NCBI GenBank assembly: GCA_025149285.1
Contig: CP102274.1
Location: 20,001 to 84,000, forward strand
Source: Hungatella hathewayi
GTDB taxonomy: Bacteria; Bacillota; Clostridia; Lachnospirales; Lachnospiraceae
Length of the DNA: 64,000 bases
Direction: 5' to 3'
Part shown: positions 9,908 through 19,039 of the stretch, piece by piece
Numbering within the stretch: position 1 is the stretch's first letter
Layout: each line of letters begins with the position of its first letter
The notes under the pieces: model-generated
Seen by the model: the letters and a program-made list of their open reading frames with translations, nothing else
What the model was told of the DNA's origin: nothing
Databases searched by the model: none
Program-made: the position numbers and the translations under genes

Positions 9908-11794
9908 ATGGATTATTGTAAGGAATATGAGGCACGGTTTAATCAATATTATGATGAATTGAAATGGCTGTACTGCGAGTTATATAAGAATCAGGATGAG
10001 GCGCTGGAACAGCTGTGCGGACAGATGTACCGGTTTTATACAGAGAGGAAGGCGGCTCTTAAGAGGATGGACCGGGAACGGGCGAAGAACCCGCAGTGGT
10101 ATAAAGGAAACCGGATGGTCGGTATGATGATGTATACAGATGCCTTTGCAGGGGACTTGAAGGGGGTTTTAAAGCATCTGAATTATATTGAGGAGTGCGG
10201 GGTCAATTATCTGCACCTGATGCCGCTTCTGGATACACCGGAGGGAAGGAGCGACGGCGGATACGCTGTTTCTGATTTTCGGAAGGTGAGGCCCGATCTG
10301 GGAACGATGGAGGATTTAGAGTGTCTGGCTGCGGAGTGTCATAAGCGGGATGTGAGCATCTGCCTCGACTTTGTGATGAATCACACATCGGAGGATCACG
10401 AATGGGCAAAAAAGGCGAGGATGGGGGATCCGGAATACCAGAGCCGGTACTTCTTTTACGATAATTACGATCTCCCGGCGCAGTTTGAGAGGACGGTTCC
10501 GGAGGTATTTCCGACTACGGCTCCGGGGAATTTTACCTGGGTAGCAGATGCAGGGAAATACGTAATGACTACATTTTATCCCTATCAGTGGGATTTGAAT
10601 TACTGGAATCCTGTTGTCTTAAACGAGATGGTCGGCAATATGCTGAATCTGGTGAACCGGGGGATTGACGTGATCCGCATTGACGCAGTTCCCTATATCT
10701 GGAAGCAGCTTGGCACAAACTGCAGGAATCTGCCGCAGGTGCACAGCATTGTGCGGATTATGAGAATTATCTGTGAGATTGTGTGTCCCGGGGTTCTTTT
10801 ACTTGGAGAGGTGGTGATGGAACCGGATAAGGTGGTTCCGTATTTCGGCAGCGTGGAGAAGCCGGAGTGCCATATGCTTTATAATGTGACAACCATGGCG
10901 GCCACATGGAACAGCGTGGCTACAAAGGATATCAGGCTGCTTCGCCAGCAGATGAATGTGGTGAGCAGTCTGCCGAAGGATTACGTTTTCTTAAATTATC
11001 TGCGCTGTCATGATGATATCGGATGGGGGCTTGATTATCCGTGGCTCAAACAGTTTGGGATCGATGAGGTCAGCCATAAAAAGTATTTGAATGATTTCCT
11101 GACGGGACAGTATCCGGGATCTTTTGGACGGGGAGAATTATACAATTCAGATCCTGAGTCAGGGGATGCAAGGTTATGCGGAACGACGGCGTCATTATGC
11201 GGGATAGAAAAAGCAGCGTACGAGAGGGATGAGGAAGCCCTTAAAAAGGCGGTAAGGCTGGATCTGATGCTTCATGCATACATGCTGTCGCAGTCGGGGA
11301 TTCCGGTGATCTACAGCGGCGATGAGATCGGTCAGGAGAATGATTATACTTACCATGAGAATCCGAAAAAATGGGATGATTCCAGATATCTGCACCGGGG
11401 CAGTTTCCGTTGGGATCTTGAGAAGAAACGCAGCGTAAAGGGCAGCCTTCAGGAAACGATTTTTGAAGGGATTAAGAAGCTGGAGTCAATCCGGGCACAG
11501 TTTCCTGTGTTCTGTACGGATGCTGAAGTGTGGACCATTGATACGTGGGATGACGCTGTTCTGGGGCTTGTGAGGAGGTCTGGGGAAGAAAAGCTGATTG
11601 CCCTGTTTAATTTCAGTGAATTCGATAAAGTCGCATGGATCAACGAGGAGGATGGGATGTATAAGGATCTGATCTCGGGGCGGAGGCTGGAAGCGAAAGG
11701 GGTGCAAATACCGGCTTATGGCGTTTACTGGCTCATGAGGGAAAAATGGGATGAGAAGGATACGGCTGTGGAACACGGAGAAAAATCAGTTTAA
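9908..11794 (+). CDS. GH13 subfamily 4 enzyme, amylosucrase / sucrose hydrolase-like
   Basis: A 628-aa alpha-amylase-fold enzyme that acts on sucrose by transglucosylation (amylosucrase) or hydrolysis. It has the N-terminal helical domain typical of this subfamily, then the (beta/alpha)8 barrel: DFVMNHTSEDHEW near 160, the nucleophile Asp in VIRIDAVPYIW near 259, the acid/base Glu in LLGEVVM near 300, and the third acid in RCHDDIGWG near 368. The closest families by motif are amylosucrase and sucrose hydrolase; the sequence alone cannot separate them. Being paired with GH32 in one operon, it offers a second route for imported sucrose. A strong terminator follows. Confidence 0.87.
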   Translation: MDYCKEYEARFNQYYDELKWLYCELYKNQDEALEQLCGQMYRFYTERKAALKRMDRERAKNPQWYKGNRMVGMMMYTDAFAGDLKGVLKHLNYIEECGVNYLHLMPLLDTPEGRSDGGYAVSDFRKVRPDLGTMEDLECLAAECHKRDVSICLDFVMNHTSEDHEWAKKARMGDPEYQSRYFFYDNYDLPAQFERTVPEVFPTTAPGNFTWVADAGKYVMTTFYPYQWDLNYWNPVVLNEMVGNMLNLVNRGIDVIRIDAVPYIWKQLGTNCRNLPQVHSIVRIMRIICEIVCPGVLLLGEVVMEPDKVVPYFGSVEKPECHMLYNVTTMAATWNSVATKDIRLLRQQMNVVSSLPKDYVFLNYLRCHDDIGWGLDYPWLKQFGIDEVSHKKYLNDFLTGQYPGSFGRGELYNSDPESGDARLCGTTASLCGIEKAAYERDEEALKKAVRLDLMLHAYMLSQSGIPVIYSGDEIGQENDYTYHENPKKWDDSRYLHRGSFRWDLEKKRSVKGSLQETIFEGIKKLESIRAQFPVFCTDAEVWTIDTWDDAVLGLVRRSGEEKLIALFNFSEFDKVAWINEEDGMYKDLISGRRLEAKGVQIPAYGVYWLMREKWDEKDTAVEHGEKSV

Positions 11795-11810
11795 ATAATA
11801 ATTACAGTAA

Positions 11811-11846
11811 AAAAGGATCTGGAGACTTCGCGTCCCGGATCCTTTT
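11811..11846 (+). terminator. Rho-independent terminator after the GH32/GH13 operon
   Basis: AAAAGGATC (11811-11819) pairs with GATCCTTTT (11838-11846). The inner stem (TGG-GAC/GTC-CCG) has one bulge and a short loop. A/T-rich flanks on both sides make it usable from the minus-strand gene at 11849 as well. Confidence 0.85.
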
Positions 11847-11848
11847 GA

Positions 11849-12079
11849 CTATTCGTCAAATTCTACAATCACATAGTAACCTCTGTCATTATGCTTTACT
11901 TCTTTTACGATTCCATGGTCGGACTTGATGCGGTCGCGGCCGGTATAGCAGCCGGACATGGCGACCGCCGGATCGATGATATAGCTGTAACTGCTGGTTC
12001 CTTCTCTTTCGATTATGGATACTTCATCGCCTGCCTTGACAAGTCCCGGGCGTTCCATCTTAAATTCTATCGTTCTCAT
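11849..12079 (-). CDS. Small conserved protein of unknown function, 76 aa
   Basis: I do not recognise a named family. The protein is compact, beta-rich by appearance and ends in YYVIVEFDE. The start has AAGGAG about 10 bases upstream on the minus strand, and codon use is normal. It has no membrane segment or signal peptide. It sits alone between two plus-strand genes and shares a terminator region with the GH13 operon. Being expressed from a good ribosome site and having a protein-like composition, it is likely real. Confidence 0.7.
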   Translation of the reverse strand: MRTIEFKMERPGLVKAGDEVSIIEREGTSSYSYIIDPAVAMSGCYTGRDRIKSDHGIVKEVKHNDRGYYVIVEFDE

Positions 12080-12230
12080 GATAACTTTTCTCCTTTTTAT
12101 TCCTGTGAGGGTTGATCTCGATATCTATTATAAGACGAGGGTCAAAAAAAGTAAAGAAAGGAAAAACGAAAGAAAATCTTACGTTTTATTATAATACAAT
12201 ATTAAATTATTGAATATCAATAAATAAATA

Positions 12231-12259
12231 TTGAAAATTGATATAGACTATGGTATGTT
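12231..12259 (+). promoter_or_regulatory. Promoter of the DUF4173-type membrane protein gene
   Basis: TTGAAA (12231-12236), a 17-bp spacer, and TATGTT (12254-12259) with an upstream TG extended -10. It lies in the AT-rich gap 12120-12300, about 44 bp before the start codon. Confidence 0.6.
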
Positions 12260-12302
12260 ACAGGAAAGAGCAGTATTGGATGATAAGAAGGAGGTTTGAA
12301 AT

Positions 12303-13844
12303 ATGAGTGAGATGAATTCGATGAATTCGGTGGAGCCGATGAGTTCCATGGAGCCGGTTCCGGCATGGAAGAAGGGAAAACAGGAGGTAATGACACAGCA
12401 GTTTTTATTGTTTATGGGGGCGGCCCTTGGATTTGGAATACTGTATACCTTTTGTATGTATCAAAATCCCAATGGGATTACGTATCCTGTTATGATTGTG
12501 GGTGTTTACGGTGTTCTGTTCTGGATGCTGAAACGGCTCTCCATCGAATGGAAGCGGGGCTCATGGTTTTTGGCATCTGCAGCGGTTTTGCTGGGAATTG
12601 CGGCCTGCAGGACTGCTGATTCCCTGCTTATTATGATGATTAAGACCGCAGAATTTCTGCTGGCGGTTATCTTTGTAATGCACCAGTTTTATGATGACAG
12701 GGAGTGGAGTATCGGAAAGTATTTGTCTTCAATGGCAGTCTACCTCTGCTGTGTGATTGCAGCCGCAGTCTATCCGTTTTTTCAGGGAAAAGAATTTTTC
12801 AGGAAGGCAAATTTAAAGAAGTATAAGACAGTTTCTAAGGTGGCTCTGGGGCTGGCAGCGGCTCTGCCGATTCTGTTGGCAGCCGGAATGCTGCTGGGGC
12901 AGGCGGATGCGGTGTTTGGTGCTATTGTTGTTCATTGGCTGGAAAAGATTCTGAATGTATGGACCATTCTTATTATGATAGTCATGACGGCATTTGGGAC
13001 TTTTGGCGTTTACTGTCTGATCTGTGGAGCGTGCATGGATCAGATATCCGGTGAAGAAAAGATGGTGAGAACTCATGAGCCGGTTACTGCTGTCACCTGT
13101 ATGAGCGCGATTGCACTGCTGTATCTGTTTTTTTGTGGAATACAGGTTATTTACCTTTTTCTTGGGAAAGGAAGTCTGCCGGAGGGCGTGACATACTCTT
13201 CCTATGCGAGACAGGGATTTTTTCAGCTGTTGTTCGTGGCGGTTATGAATCTGGTCATGGTGCTTATGAATCTTAAATTTTTTAGGAAGAGCCGTTTGCT
13301 GAATGGTGTGTTGACTGTGATCTGCGGATGCACCTATGTGATGATCGCATCTGCGGCGTACCGGATGATTCTGTATGTCCGGGAGTATCACCTGACGTAT
13401 CTGCGGGTTCTCGTGCTGTGGTTTCTGCTTTTACTGGCGTGTCTGATGGCCGGAGTGGTAATTTTAATCTATAAGAACAGATTTCCGCTGTTTAGCTGGT
13501 GTCTCGTGCTGATATCCGTATTTTTTGTGGGGTTTTCATTTATGAGGCCGGAGCGGGTCATTGCAGAGTATAATGTGAATCATGTGAAGGAATGGAGTGA
13601 CAGCGATTTTCAGTATATGACACAGGTACTTTCGGCAGATGCGGTACCGGTTGTGCTTAAAGCGCTGGAGGATGATGCCGTTTTGGAGCGGTTTTATTCC
13701 GGCGGGAAAAAGAAGTTTTTAGCGGAGTATTATGACTGGGCGGTCTCAAGAAACTACCAGGTGCGTTCCTCAGATTTCAGAACATGGAATCTTTCCTTTG
13801 AAAAGGCGGAACAGTCTTTTAGAAATGAGGGAATGGGAATTTGA
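12303..13844 (+). CDS. Polytopic membrane protein, DUF4173-like
   Basis: A 513-aa protein with about 12 hydrophobic segments. A cytoplasmic Met/Ser/Glu/Pro-rich N-terminus with short internal repeats (MNS, MSSMEPVP) precedes the first segment. The segment SYARQGFFQLLFVAVMNLVM resembles the signature of the DUF4173/DUF4153 family. A soluble tail of about 80 residues follows the last membrane segment. AAGGAGG upstream supports the start. The function of this family is unknown. It is followed after about 50 bp by the decarboxylase gene. Confidence 0.75.
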   Translation: MSEMNSMNSVEPMSSMEPVPAWKKGKQEVMTQQFLLFMGAALGFGILYTFCMYQNPNGITYPVMIVGVYGVLFWMLKRLSIEWKRGSWFLASAAVLLGIAACRTADSLLIMMIKTAEFLLAVIFVMHQFYDDREWSIGKYLSSMAVYLCCVIAAAVYPFFQGKEFFRKANLKKYKTVSKVALGLAAALPILLAAGMLLGQADAVFGAIVVHWLEKILNVWTILIMIVMTAFGTFGVYCLICGACMDQISGEEKMVRTHEPVTAVTCMSAIALLYLFFCGIQVIYLFLGKGSLPEGVTYSSYARQGFFQLLFVAVMNLVMVLMNLKFFRKSRLLNGVLTVICGCTYVMIASAAYRMILYVREYHLTYLRVLVLWFLLLLACLMAGVVILIYKNRFPLFSWCLVLISVFFVGFSFMRPERVIAEYNVNHVKEWSDSDFQYMTQVLSADAVPVVLKALEDDAVLERFYSGGKKKFLAEYYDWAVSRNYQVRSSDFRTWNLSFEKAEQSFRNEGMGI

Positions 13845-13895
13845 CATTTTATCTTCAATCTGCTAATCTGGAAGAAAATTATCTGGAGGATGAAG

Positions 13896-15452
13896 ATGAA
13901 AAAGGATCTGCTGAGCCGATTAATCGAATATGGAAAGTCTGACGTCTATCCGTTTCATATGCCGGGACATAAGAGGCGGACGGATAGCGGATTTGTAGAG
14001 AACTTTCCCAATCCGTTTTCTGTGGATATAACGGAGATCGACGGGTTTGACAATCTTCATCATCCGGATGGGATTTTGAAGGAATCCATGGAATGGGCAG
14101 GGAAAGTCTATGGGGCTGACAGGACGTATTATCTGGTGAATGGAAGCAGCTGCGGAATTTTGAGTGCAATATGCGGTTCTGTTTCCCATGGAGGGACTAT
14201 TCTCATGAGCCGGAACTGCCATAAATCGGCGTATCATGGCGTTTTTTTCAGTCACTTAAAGGCGGAATATATTTATCCACAGACGATTCCGGAATTTGGT
14301 ATCCAGGGTGGATTAGCGCCGGAGGATGTCAGACGGATGTTGATAAACCATCCGGAGACGGAGGCCGTGCTGGTGGTGTCGCCGACGTATGATGGAATTG
14401 TCTCGGATATTGAAGCAATTGCAGGTATTGTCCATGAGAGGGGAATTCCTTTGATTGTGGACGAGGCCCACGGGGCGCATTTTTCTTTTGGGAAGGAGGC
14501 GGGATTTCCTGTTTCGGCGCTGGGGCTTGGTGCGGATGTGGTGATACAGAGTTTACACAAGACGCTGCCATCCCTGACTCAGACTGCAGTTATGCATGTA
14601 AAAGCGGGCTTTGCGGATTTAGACGGGATTGACCGGTATGTCCACATGTTTCAGAGCAGCAGTCCGTCGTATGTGCTGATGGCTTCCATTGAAAATTGTA
14701 TCCGGTGGATGGATGAAGCGGGGAGACATGAGATGATGGCTTTTGACGGCAGACTGGACCGTATTCGGCAGCAGCTTATGGAGATGGAGTGTCTGACCAT
14801 TGTTGACGGTGTGAAAGGCCGGTGCCATGTTTTTGATGTGGACCGGTCTAAAATTGTGGTTTCTGTGGGTAAAAGCGGTCTGACCGGTCCGGAGCTTCAA
14901 GAACGGCTTCGGAGAGAGTACCGGCTGGAGATGGAGATGTGCGGGCCGGATTATGTGACGGCGATTACAACGGTGGCTGACACGGATGAAGGGCTGGAAC
15001 GATTGTGCAGGGCGTTTATGGAGATTGATCTTGATCGGAAGCGGTCTGCGGAGGGCTGTGAGAATTCTGCCGGAAGCTGTGTGGGGAGAAACGGGGATAA
15101 CGCCGGGGAAAGAAGCAGTGGAATTGTGGATAACGAGATGGAAAAGGAACGTGTTTGTGGATGGCCGGAGATTGCCATGACGATTGCCCAGGCGATGGAC
15201 GCTCCGGGACAGCCTGTTCCGCTCGATGATTGTGAGGGGCTGGTTTCTAAAGAGTTTATCTATATCTATCCGCCGGGAATACCGATTGTGGCGCCGGGGG
15301 AAGTATTAAAACCGGAGCTGGTAGATGAGATCCGGAAGTATAAGCGGAAGGGGCTTCCTGTTCAGGGGACCGCGGACCCGGAGGTGGAAGCGGTTCTGAC
15401 TGTGGCGGATCGGGAAAATATGGTGAATGAAACAGGGAAAATTGAGGGATAG
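13896..15452 (+). CDS. Orn/Lys/Arg decarboxylase-family PLP enzyme, YaaO-like
   Basis: A 518-aa fold-type I PLP enzyme related to basic amino acid decarboxylases (YaaO/SpeA type). It opens with the family motif PFHMPGHKRR. The Schiff-base lysine is K222 in SLHKTLPSLTQTA, preceded by the cofactor Asp in VDEAHGAH. A 40-residue low-complexity insert (about 380-420) precedes the C-terminal domain. GGAGG at 13885-13889 fits ATG 13896 better than ATG 13890. In Bacillus subtilis yaaO sits just before tmk and the holB block, and the same order holds here with a different kinase. The substrate cannot be read from sequence; arginine or lysine is a guess. Confidence 0.85.
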   Translation: MKKDLLSRLIEYGKSDVYPFHMPGHKRRTDSGFVENFPNPFSVDITEIDGFDNLHHPDGILKESMEWAGKVYGADRTYYLVNGSSCGILSAICGSVSHGGTILMSRNCHKSAYHGVFFSHLKAEYIYPQTIPEFGIQGGLAPEDVRRMLINHPETEAVLVVSPTYDGIVSDIEAIAGIVHERGIPLIVDEAHGAHFSFGKEAGFPVSALGLGADVVIQSLHKTLPSLTQTAVMHVKAGFADLDGIDRYVHMFQSSSPSYVLMASIENCIRWMDEAGRHEMMAFDGRLDRIRQQLMEMECLTIVDGVKGRCHVFDVDRSKIVVSVGKSGLTGPELQERLRREYRLEMEMCGPDYVTAITTVADTDEGLERLCRAFMEIDLDRKRSAEGCENSAGSCVGRNGDNAGERSSGIVDNEMEKERVCGWPEIAMTIAQAMDAPGQPVPLDDCEGLVSKEFIYIYPPGIPIVAPGEVLKPELVDEIRKYKRKGLPVQGTADPEVEAVLTVADRENMVNETGKIEG

Positions 15453-15455
15453 AGC

Positions 15456-16049
15456 ATGGGAAAGATATTTTATGTGATGGGAAAAAGTGCATCCGGTAAG
15501 GATACAATATATAAAGAACTGCGGGAACGGATTCCGGAATTAAAGACGGTGGTCCTTTATACAACGAGGCCGATCCGGGACGGGGAGACGGAGGGGGTGG
15601 AATACCATTTTACGACGGCTGAACGGCTCGGTGATTTTCGCAGGGAGAAAAGGCTGATTGAGGAACGGACGTATCAGACGGTGTATGGGCCGTGGAGTTA
15701 TTTTACGGTGGATGACGGGCAGATCTGTCTGGATAGGAAGGATTCTTATCTGATGATCGGGACGCTGGAATCTTATGAGAAGATGAGAGGATATTTTGGT
15801 GAAAATGGGCTTGTGCCCGTCTATATCGAGGTGGATGACGGTGTGCGGCTGGAACGGGCGCTGCAGCGGGAGAAGGGACAGAAGGAGCCGAAGTATAAAG
15901 AACTCTGCCGAAGGTTTCTGGCGGATGAAGAAGATTTTAAGGAAGAGAATCTGACGAGATGCGGGATTAGAAGAAGATACAGGAATGATGATCTGGACGT
16001 GTGCATAGAGGAGATTTGCCGGGATATAAGGGCGGTTACAGGAACGTAG
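15456..16049 (+). CDS. Guanylate kinase-fold nucleoside monophosphate kinase
   Basis: A 197-aa P-loop kinase. The Walker A motif is GKSASGKDT (residues 9-17). YTTRPIRDGETEGVEYHF (near 36-53) is the GMP-binding signature of guanylate kinases. It would phosphorylate GMP to GDP, or a related nucleotide. It starts three bases after the YaaO-like gene, so it is cotranscribed. This is the position that thymidylate kinase takes in Bacillus, but the sequence is guanylate kinase-like. No strong ribosome site is seen, and coupling from the upstream gene is likely. It may be a second guanylate kinase, as bacteria usually keep gmk next to rpoZ. Confidence 0.85.
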   Translation: MGKIFYVMGKSASGKDTIYKELRERIPELKTVVLYTTRPIRDGETEGVEYHFTTAERLGDFRREKRLIEERTYQTVYGPWSYFTVDDGQICLDRKDSYLMIGTLESYEKMRGYFGENGLVPVYIEVDDGVRLERALQREKGQKEPKYKELCRRFLADEEDFKEENLTRCGIRRRYRNDDLDVCIEEICRDIRAVTGT

Positions 16050-16079
16050 AGTACGAAAGGAAGGATGGAGAGGAAAAGT

Positions 16080-16925
16080 ATGGGAAGTATGTTTATGAGG
16101 TATCCGGGAGGAAAAAAGAAGGCGCTTACTTTAAGCTACGATGACGGGGTGGAGCAGGATATTTACCTGATTGAACTTATGAAGAAGAATGGTTTAAAAG
16201 GGACCTTTAATTTAAACAGCGGGCTTTATGCAGAAGAGGGAACGGTATATCCGCCCGGAACGGTACACAGGAGAATGACGGAGAAGATGGCGACGGAGGT
16301 CTACGGAAGCAGCGGTATGGAAGTAGCTGTTCACGGGCTGACGCATCCGTTTCTGGAGCAGCTGCCGGTAAATCTCTGCACGGCGGAGGTGATAAAAGAC
16401 AGGGAGAATTTGGAGAAGCAGTTTCAAACGATTGTAAGAGGTATGGCATATCCCTTCGGAACTACCAGTGATATGGTGGTAAATACGCTTATGCAGTCGG
16501 GGATTGCCTATGCCAGAACGACGGTTTCAACAGGGGATTTTAGGCTTCCCTCTGACTGGCTCCGCCTGACGGCCACATGTCACCATAAGGACGGGAGGCT
16601 TAAGGAACTGGCGAAAAAGTTCGTGGAAGATACGCCGAAATACGGTTCCTGGCTGTTTTATCTATGGGGGCACAGCTACGAGTTTGAGGCGGATGAGAAC
16701 TGGAATGTAATTGAGGAGTTTGCCGCGTATACCGGAAACAGGGATGAGATCTGGTATGCAACGAATCTGGAATTATATGATTATGTGACAGCCTATGACA
16801 GACTGCTGTTCAGTGTGGATGGGCTGACTGTATATAATCCAACCAGTACAGATGTTTATTTTGATAAAGATGACAACTCCTACTGCTTAAAGGCGGGAGA
16901 GAGGAAGCTCCTGTCCGGGACATGA
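16080..16925 (+). CDS. Polysaccharide deacetylase (NodB-like) family protein
   Basis: A 281-aa carbohydrate esterase family 4-like protein. The LTLSYDDGVEQD motif near residue 20 gives the metal-binding Asp pair. VHGLTHP near 88 gives the histidines of motif 2. No signal peptide or membrane segment, so it is predicted cytoplasmic, which is unusual for peptidoglycan deacetylases and points to a small sugar or unknown substrate. Two starts are possible: ATG 16080 with GGAGAGG six bases upstream (chosen), or ATG 16065. It ends the cluster that begins with the YaaO-like gene. Confidence 0.82.
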   Translation: MGSMFMRYPGGKKKALTLSYDDGVEQDIYLIELMKKNGLKGTFNLNSGLYAEEGTVYPPGTVHRRMTEKMATEVYGSSGMEVAVHGLTHPFLEQLPVNLCTAEVIKDRENLEKQFQTIVRGMAYPFGTTSDMVVNTLMQSGIAYARTTVSTGDFRLPSDWLRLTATCHHKDGRLKELAKKFVEDTPKYGSWLFYLWGHSYEFEADENWNVIEEFAAYTGNRDEIWYATNLELYDYVTAYDRLLFSVDGLTVYNPTSTDVYFDKDDNSYCLKAGERKLLSGT

Positions 16926-16938
16926 TGGAGTGGTAAAA

Positions 16939-17001
16939 GGGCTGCGGGCTGTGAGGCGCCGGGCTGGCAGTAAACAGCAACTCCTGCTTCCCGCTTATGG
17001 G
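16939..17001 (+). repeat. Dispersed repeat copy 1 (TGAGGYGCCGGGCTG family)
   Basis: Shares TGAGG[CT]GCCGGGCTG (16952-16966) with 22848-22862. Just after it, a GCAG/CTGC stem encloses a 13-nt loop TAAACAGCAACTC; copy 2 has the loop TAATCCGCAGCCG on a different stem. GCGGG/CCCGC arms bracket the whole copy. It lies in the non-coding gap before holB; the rest of that gap (17002-17137) is AT-rich and shows nothing clear. Confidence 0.45.
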
Positions 17002-17137
17002 AATTCCCAGCACTTATTTCTTGTGAGTATGTATTTTATATGCTATAATAAATCGTATATTTTCTGATATTTACGGTCCATAAGCTGTATGGACGGCAGA
17101 TAATTGCGATTAAGCAGATGCGAGACGGAGGTGCCCC

Positions 17138-18127
17138 ATGCCGGGATTTAATGATATTATCGGTCATGAGATGATAAAAGAGCATTTTAAGAAGGCGATA
17201 GAGACGAATCACGTATCTCATGCGTATATTCTGACAGGTGAGGCGGGAATGGGGCGTAAATCGCTGGCAAACGCATTTGCCATGACGCTTCTCTGTGAGA
17301 AAGGGAAGAAAGAACCGTGTATGCAGTGTCATGCATGCAAACAGGTAATGAGCGGCAGCCACCCGGATTTGATTTTTGTAAGTCATGAGAAACCGAACAG
17401 CATCGGCGTTGACGATATCAGGGAACAGATCAATGATACGATTATGATACGGCCTTACAGCAGCTACTATAAGATTTACATCGTGGATGAGGCGGAAAAG
17501 ATGACGGCGCAGGCGCAGAACGCGCTGCTTAAGACCATCGAGGAGCCGCCGTCCTATGCGATTATCATGCTGCTGACGACGAATCAGGAGGCATTTCTTC
17601 CAACCATATTATCCCGATGTGTGCAGTTAAAGCTTAAGCCGCTTCAGGACAGTGTTGTGAAGACGTATCTGATGGAATCCCAGGGGATTTCCGAGGTGAA
17701 GGCGGAAATCTACGCCGCGTTTGCAAGGGGGAACTTAGGGAAAGCCATTCATCTGGCATCCTCAGAGGATTTTCAGCTGATGTATACGGAGCTTCTTCAT
17801 ATGCTGAAGCATCTGAAAGATATGGATATTACAGAGCTTTTGGACTATATTAAGAAGTTAAAGGATGAGAATCTGGATATTTATGAATGCCTTGATTTTA
17901 TGCAGTTGTGGTATCGGGATGTGTTGATGTATAAGGTGACACAGGATATTAATCTTCTGGTTTTTAAGGAAGAATATAATACAATTAAGGAAATGAGCGC
18001 CGCCTGCGCCTACGATGGAGTTGAGAAGATTCTTCAGTCTATTGACAAGGCAGGAATACGGCTGAATGCCAATGTTAACATGGAACTGGCCATGGAGCTC
18101 ATGTTACTGGTAATGAAGGAGAACTGA
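17138..18127 (+). CDS. holB: DNA polymerase III subunit delta'
   Basis: A clamp-loader subunit in the replisome, 329 aa. An AAA+ P-loop (GEAGMGRKS, near residue 34) and a zinc module (C-x8-C-x2-C arrangement around PCMQCHACKQ) are present. The Walker B-like VDEAEKM and the sensor LSRC near 168 are also visible. In many delta' proteins the P-loop is degenerate; here it is nearly intact. It begins the block holB-ricT-trmN6-rsmI, conserved across Firmicutes, and lies 3 bp before ricT. GGAGG upstream of ATG 17138 supports the start. Confidence 0.93.
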   Translation: MPGFNDIIGHEMIKEHFKKAIETNHVSHAYILTGEAGMGRKSLANAFAMTLLCEKGKKEPCMQCHACKQVMSGSHPDLIFVSHEKPNSIGVDDIREQINDTIMIRPYSSYYKIYIVDEAEKMTAQAQNALLKTIEEPPSYAIIMLLTTNQEAFLPTILSRCVQLKLKPLQDSVVKTYLMESQGISEVKAEIYAAFARGNLGKAIHLASSEDFQLMYTELLHMLKHLKDMDITELLDYIKKLKDENLDIYECLDFMQLWYRDVLMYKVTQDINLLVFKEEYNTIKEMSAACAYDGVEKILQSIDKAGIRLNANVNMELAMELMLLVMKEN

Positions 18128-18130
18128 TAG

Positions 18131-19039
18131 ATGATAAAAGTGATTGGTGTAAGATTCCGCAATGCGGGTAAAATCTATTATTTCGATCCGGCCGGCAGAG
18201 AGATTCATACGGGTGACCATGTGATCGTGGAGACGGCAAGAGGGATTGAATACGGTTATGTGGTGCTGGGAAGCAGAGAGGTGCCGGATGACAAGGTTGT
18301 TCAGCCGCTTAAGTCTGTAATCCGGATGGCATCGAAGGAAGACGAGGAAGTGGAGTTAAAGAACCACGAGAAGGAAAAGGAAGCGTTCCGTATCTGTAAG
18401 GAAAAGATCCGAAAACACGGACTTCAGATGAAGCTGATCGATGCGGAATATACCTTTGACAATAACAAGGTGCTGTTTTATTTTACTGCGGATGGAAGAA
18501 TCGATTTTCGTGAACTGGTAAAGGATCTGGCATCGGTATTTAAGACCAGAATTGAGCTCCGCCAGGTCGGCGTCAGGGACGAGACGAAGATTGTGGGAGG
18601 AATCGGTATCTGTGGAAGACCGCTGTGCTGTCACTCTTACTTATCGGAGTTTATACCTGTTTCGATTAAGATGGCAAAGGAACAGAATTTATCGTTGAAT
18701 CCCACGAAGATATCCGGTGTCTGCGGCAGGCTTATGTGTTGTCTGAAGAATGAGGAAGAGACGTATGAGGAATTAAACAGCAAGCTTCCCAATGTAGGCG
18801 ATTACGTGACTACAGACGACGGTCTGAAGGGCGAAGTCCATTCAGTCAGCGTACTTCGCCAGCTGGTGAAGGTCATCGTTATCACAAAGGATGAGAAGGA
18901 AATCAGAGAATACCGTGTGGACCAGCTGAAGTTTAAACCGAGGCGGCGCAAGGATAAAGGCTCTGTAGCGGATGCGGAGCTGAAGGCTCTGGAGGCCCTG
19001 GAGAAAAAGGAAGGGAAATCCAAGTTAGATGATAATTGA
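18131..19039 (+). CDS. ricT: RicT (YaaT), PSP1-domain regulator of RNase Y
   Basis: A 302-aa PSP1 C-terminal domain protein. In Bacillus, RicT with RicA and RicF forms an iron-sulfur complex that directs RNase Y in mRNA maturation and affects sporulation and competence. The Cys-rich motifs GICGRPLCCHSY and CGRLMCCLKN, which supply cluster ligands, are intact near 160 and 200. It follows holB by 3 bp, and its 3' end overlaps trmN6 by 11 bp. The C-terminal tail is highly charged and lysine-rich. Confidence 0.93.
   Translation: MIKVIGVRFRNAGKIYYFDPAGREIHTGDHVIVETARGIEYGYVVLGSREVPDDKVVQPLKSVIRMASKEDEEVELKNHEKEKEAFRICKEKIRKHGLQMKLIDAEYTFDNNKVLFYFTADGRIDFRELVKDLASVFKTRIELRQVGVRDETKIVGGIGICGRPLCCHSYLSEFIPVSIKMAKEQNLSLNPTKISGVCGRLMCCLKNEEETYEELNSKLPNVGDYVTTDDGLKGEVHSVSVLRQLVKVIVITKDEKEIREYRVDQLKFKPRRRKDKGSVADAELKALEALEKKEGKSKLDDN

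Noticed and set aside
13920..14255. Minus-strand frames inside the decarboxylase gene, and similar long antisense frames in the permease and accDA genes
   Set aside because: They are shadows of strong coding frames on the other strand.
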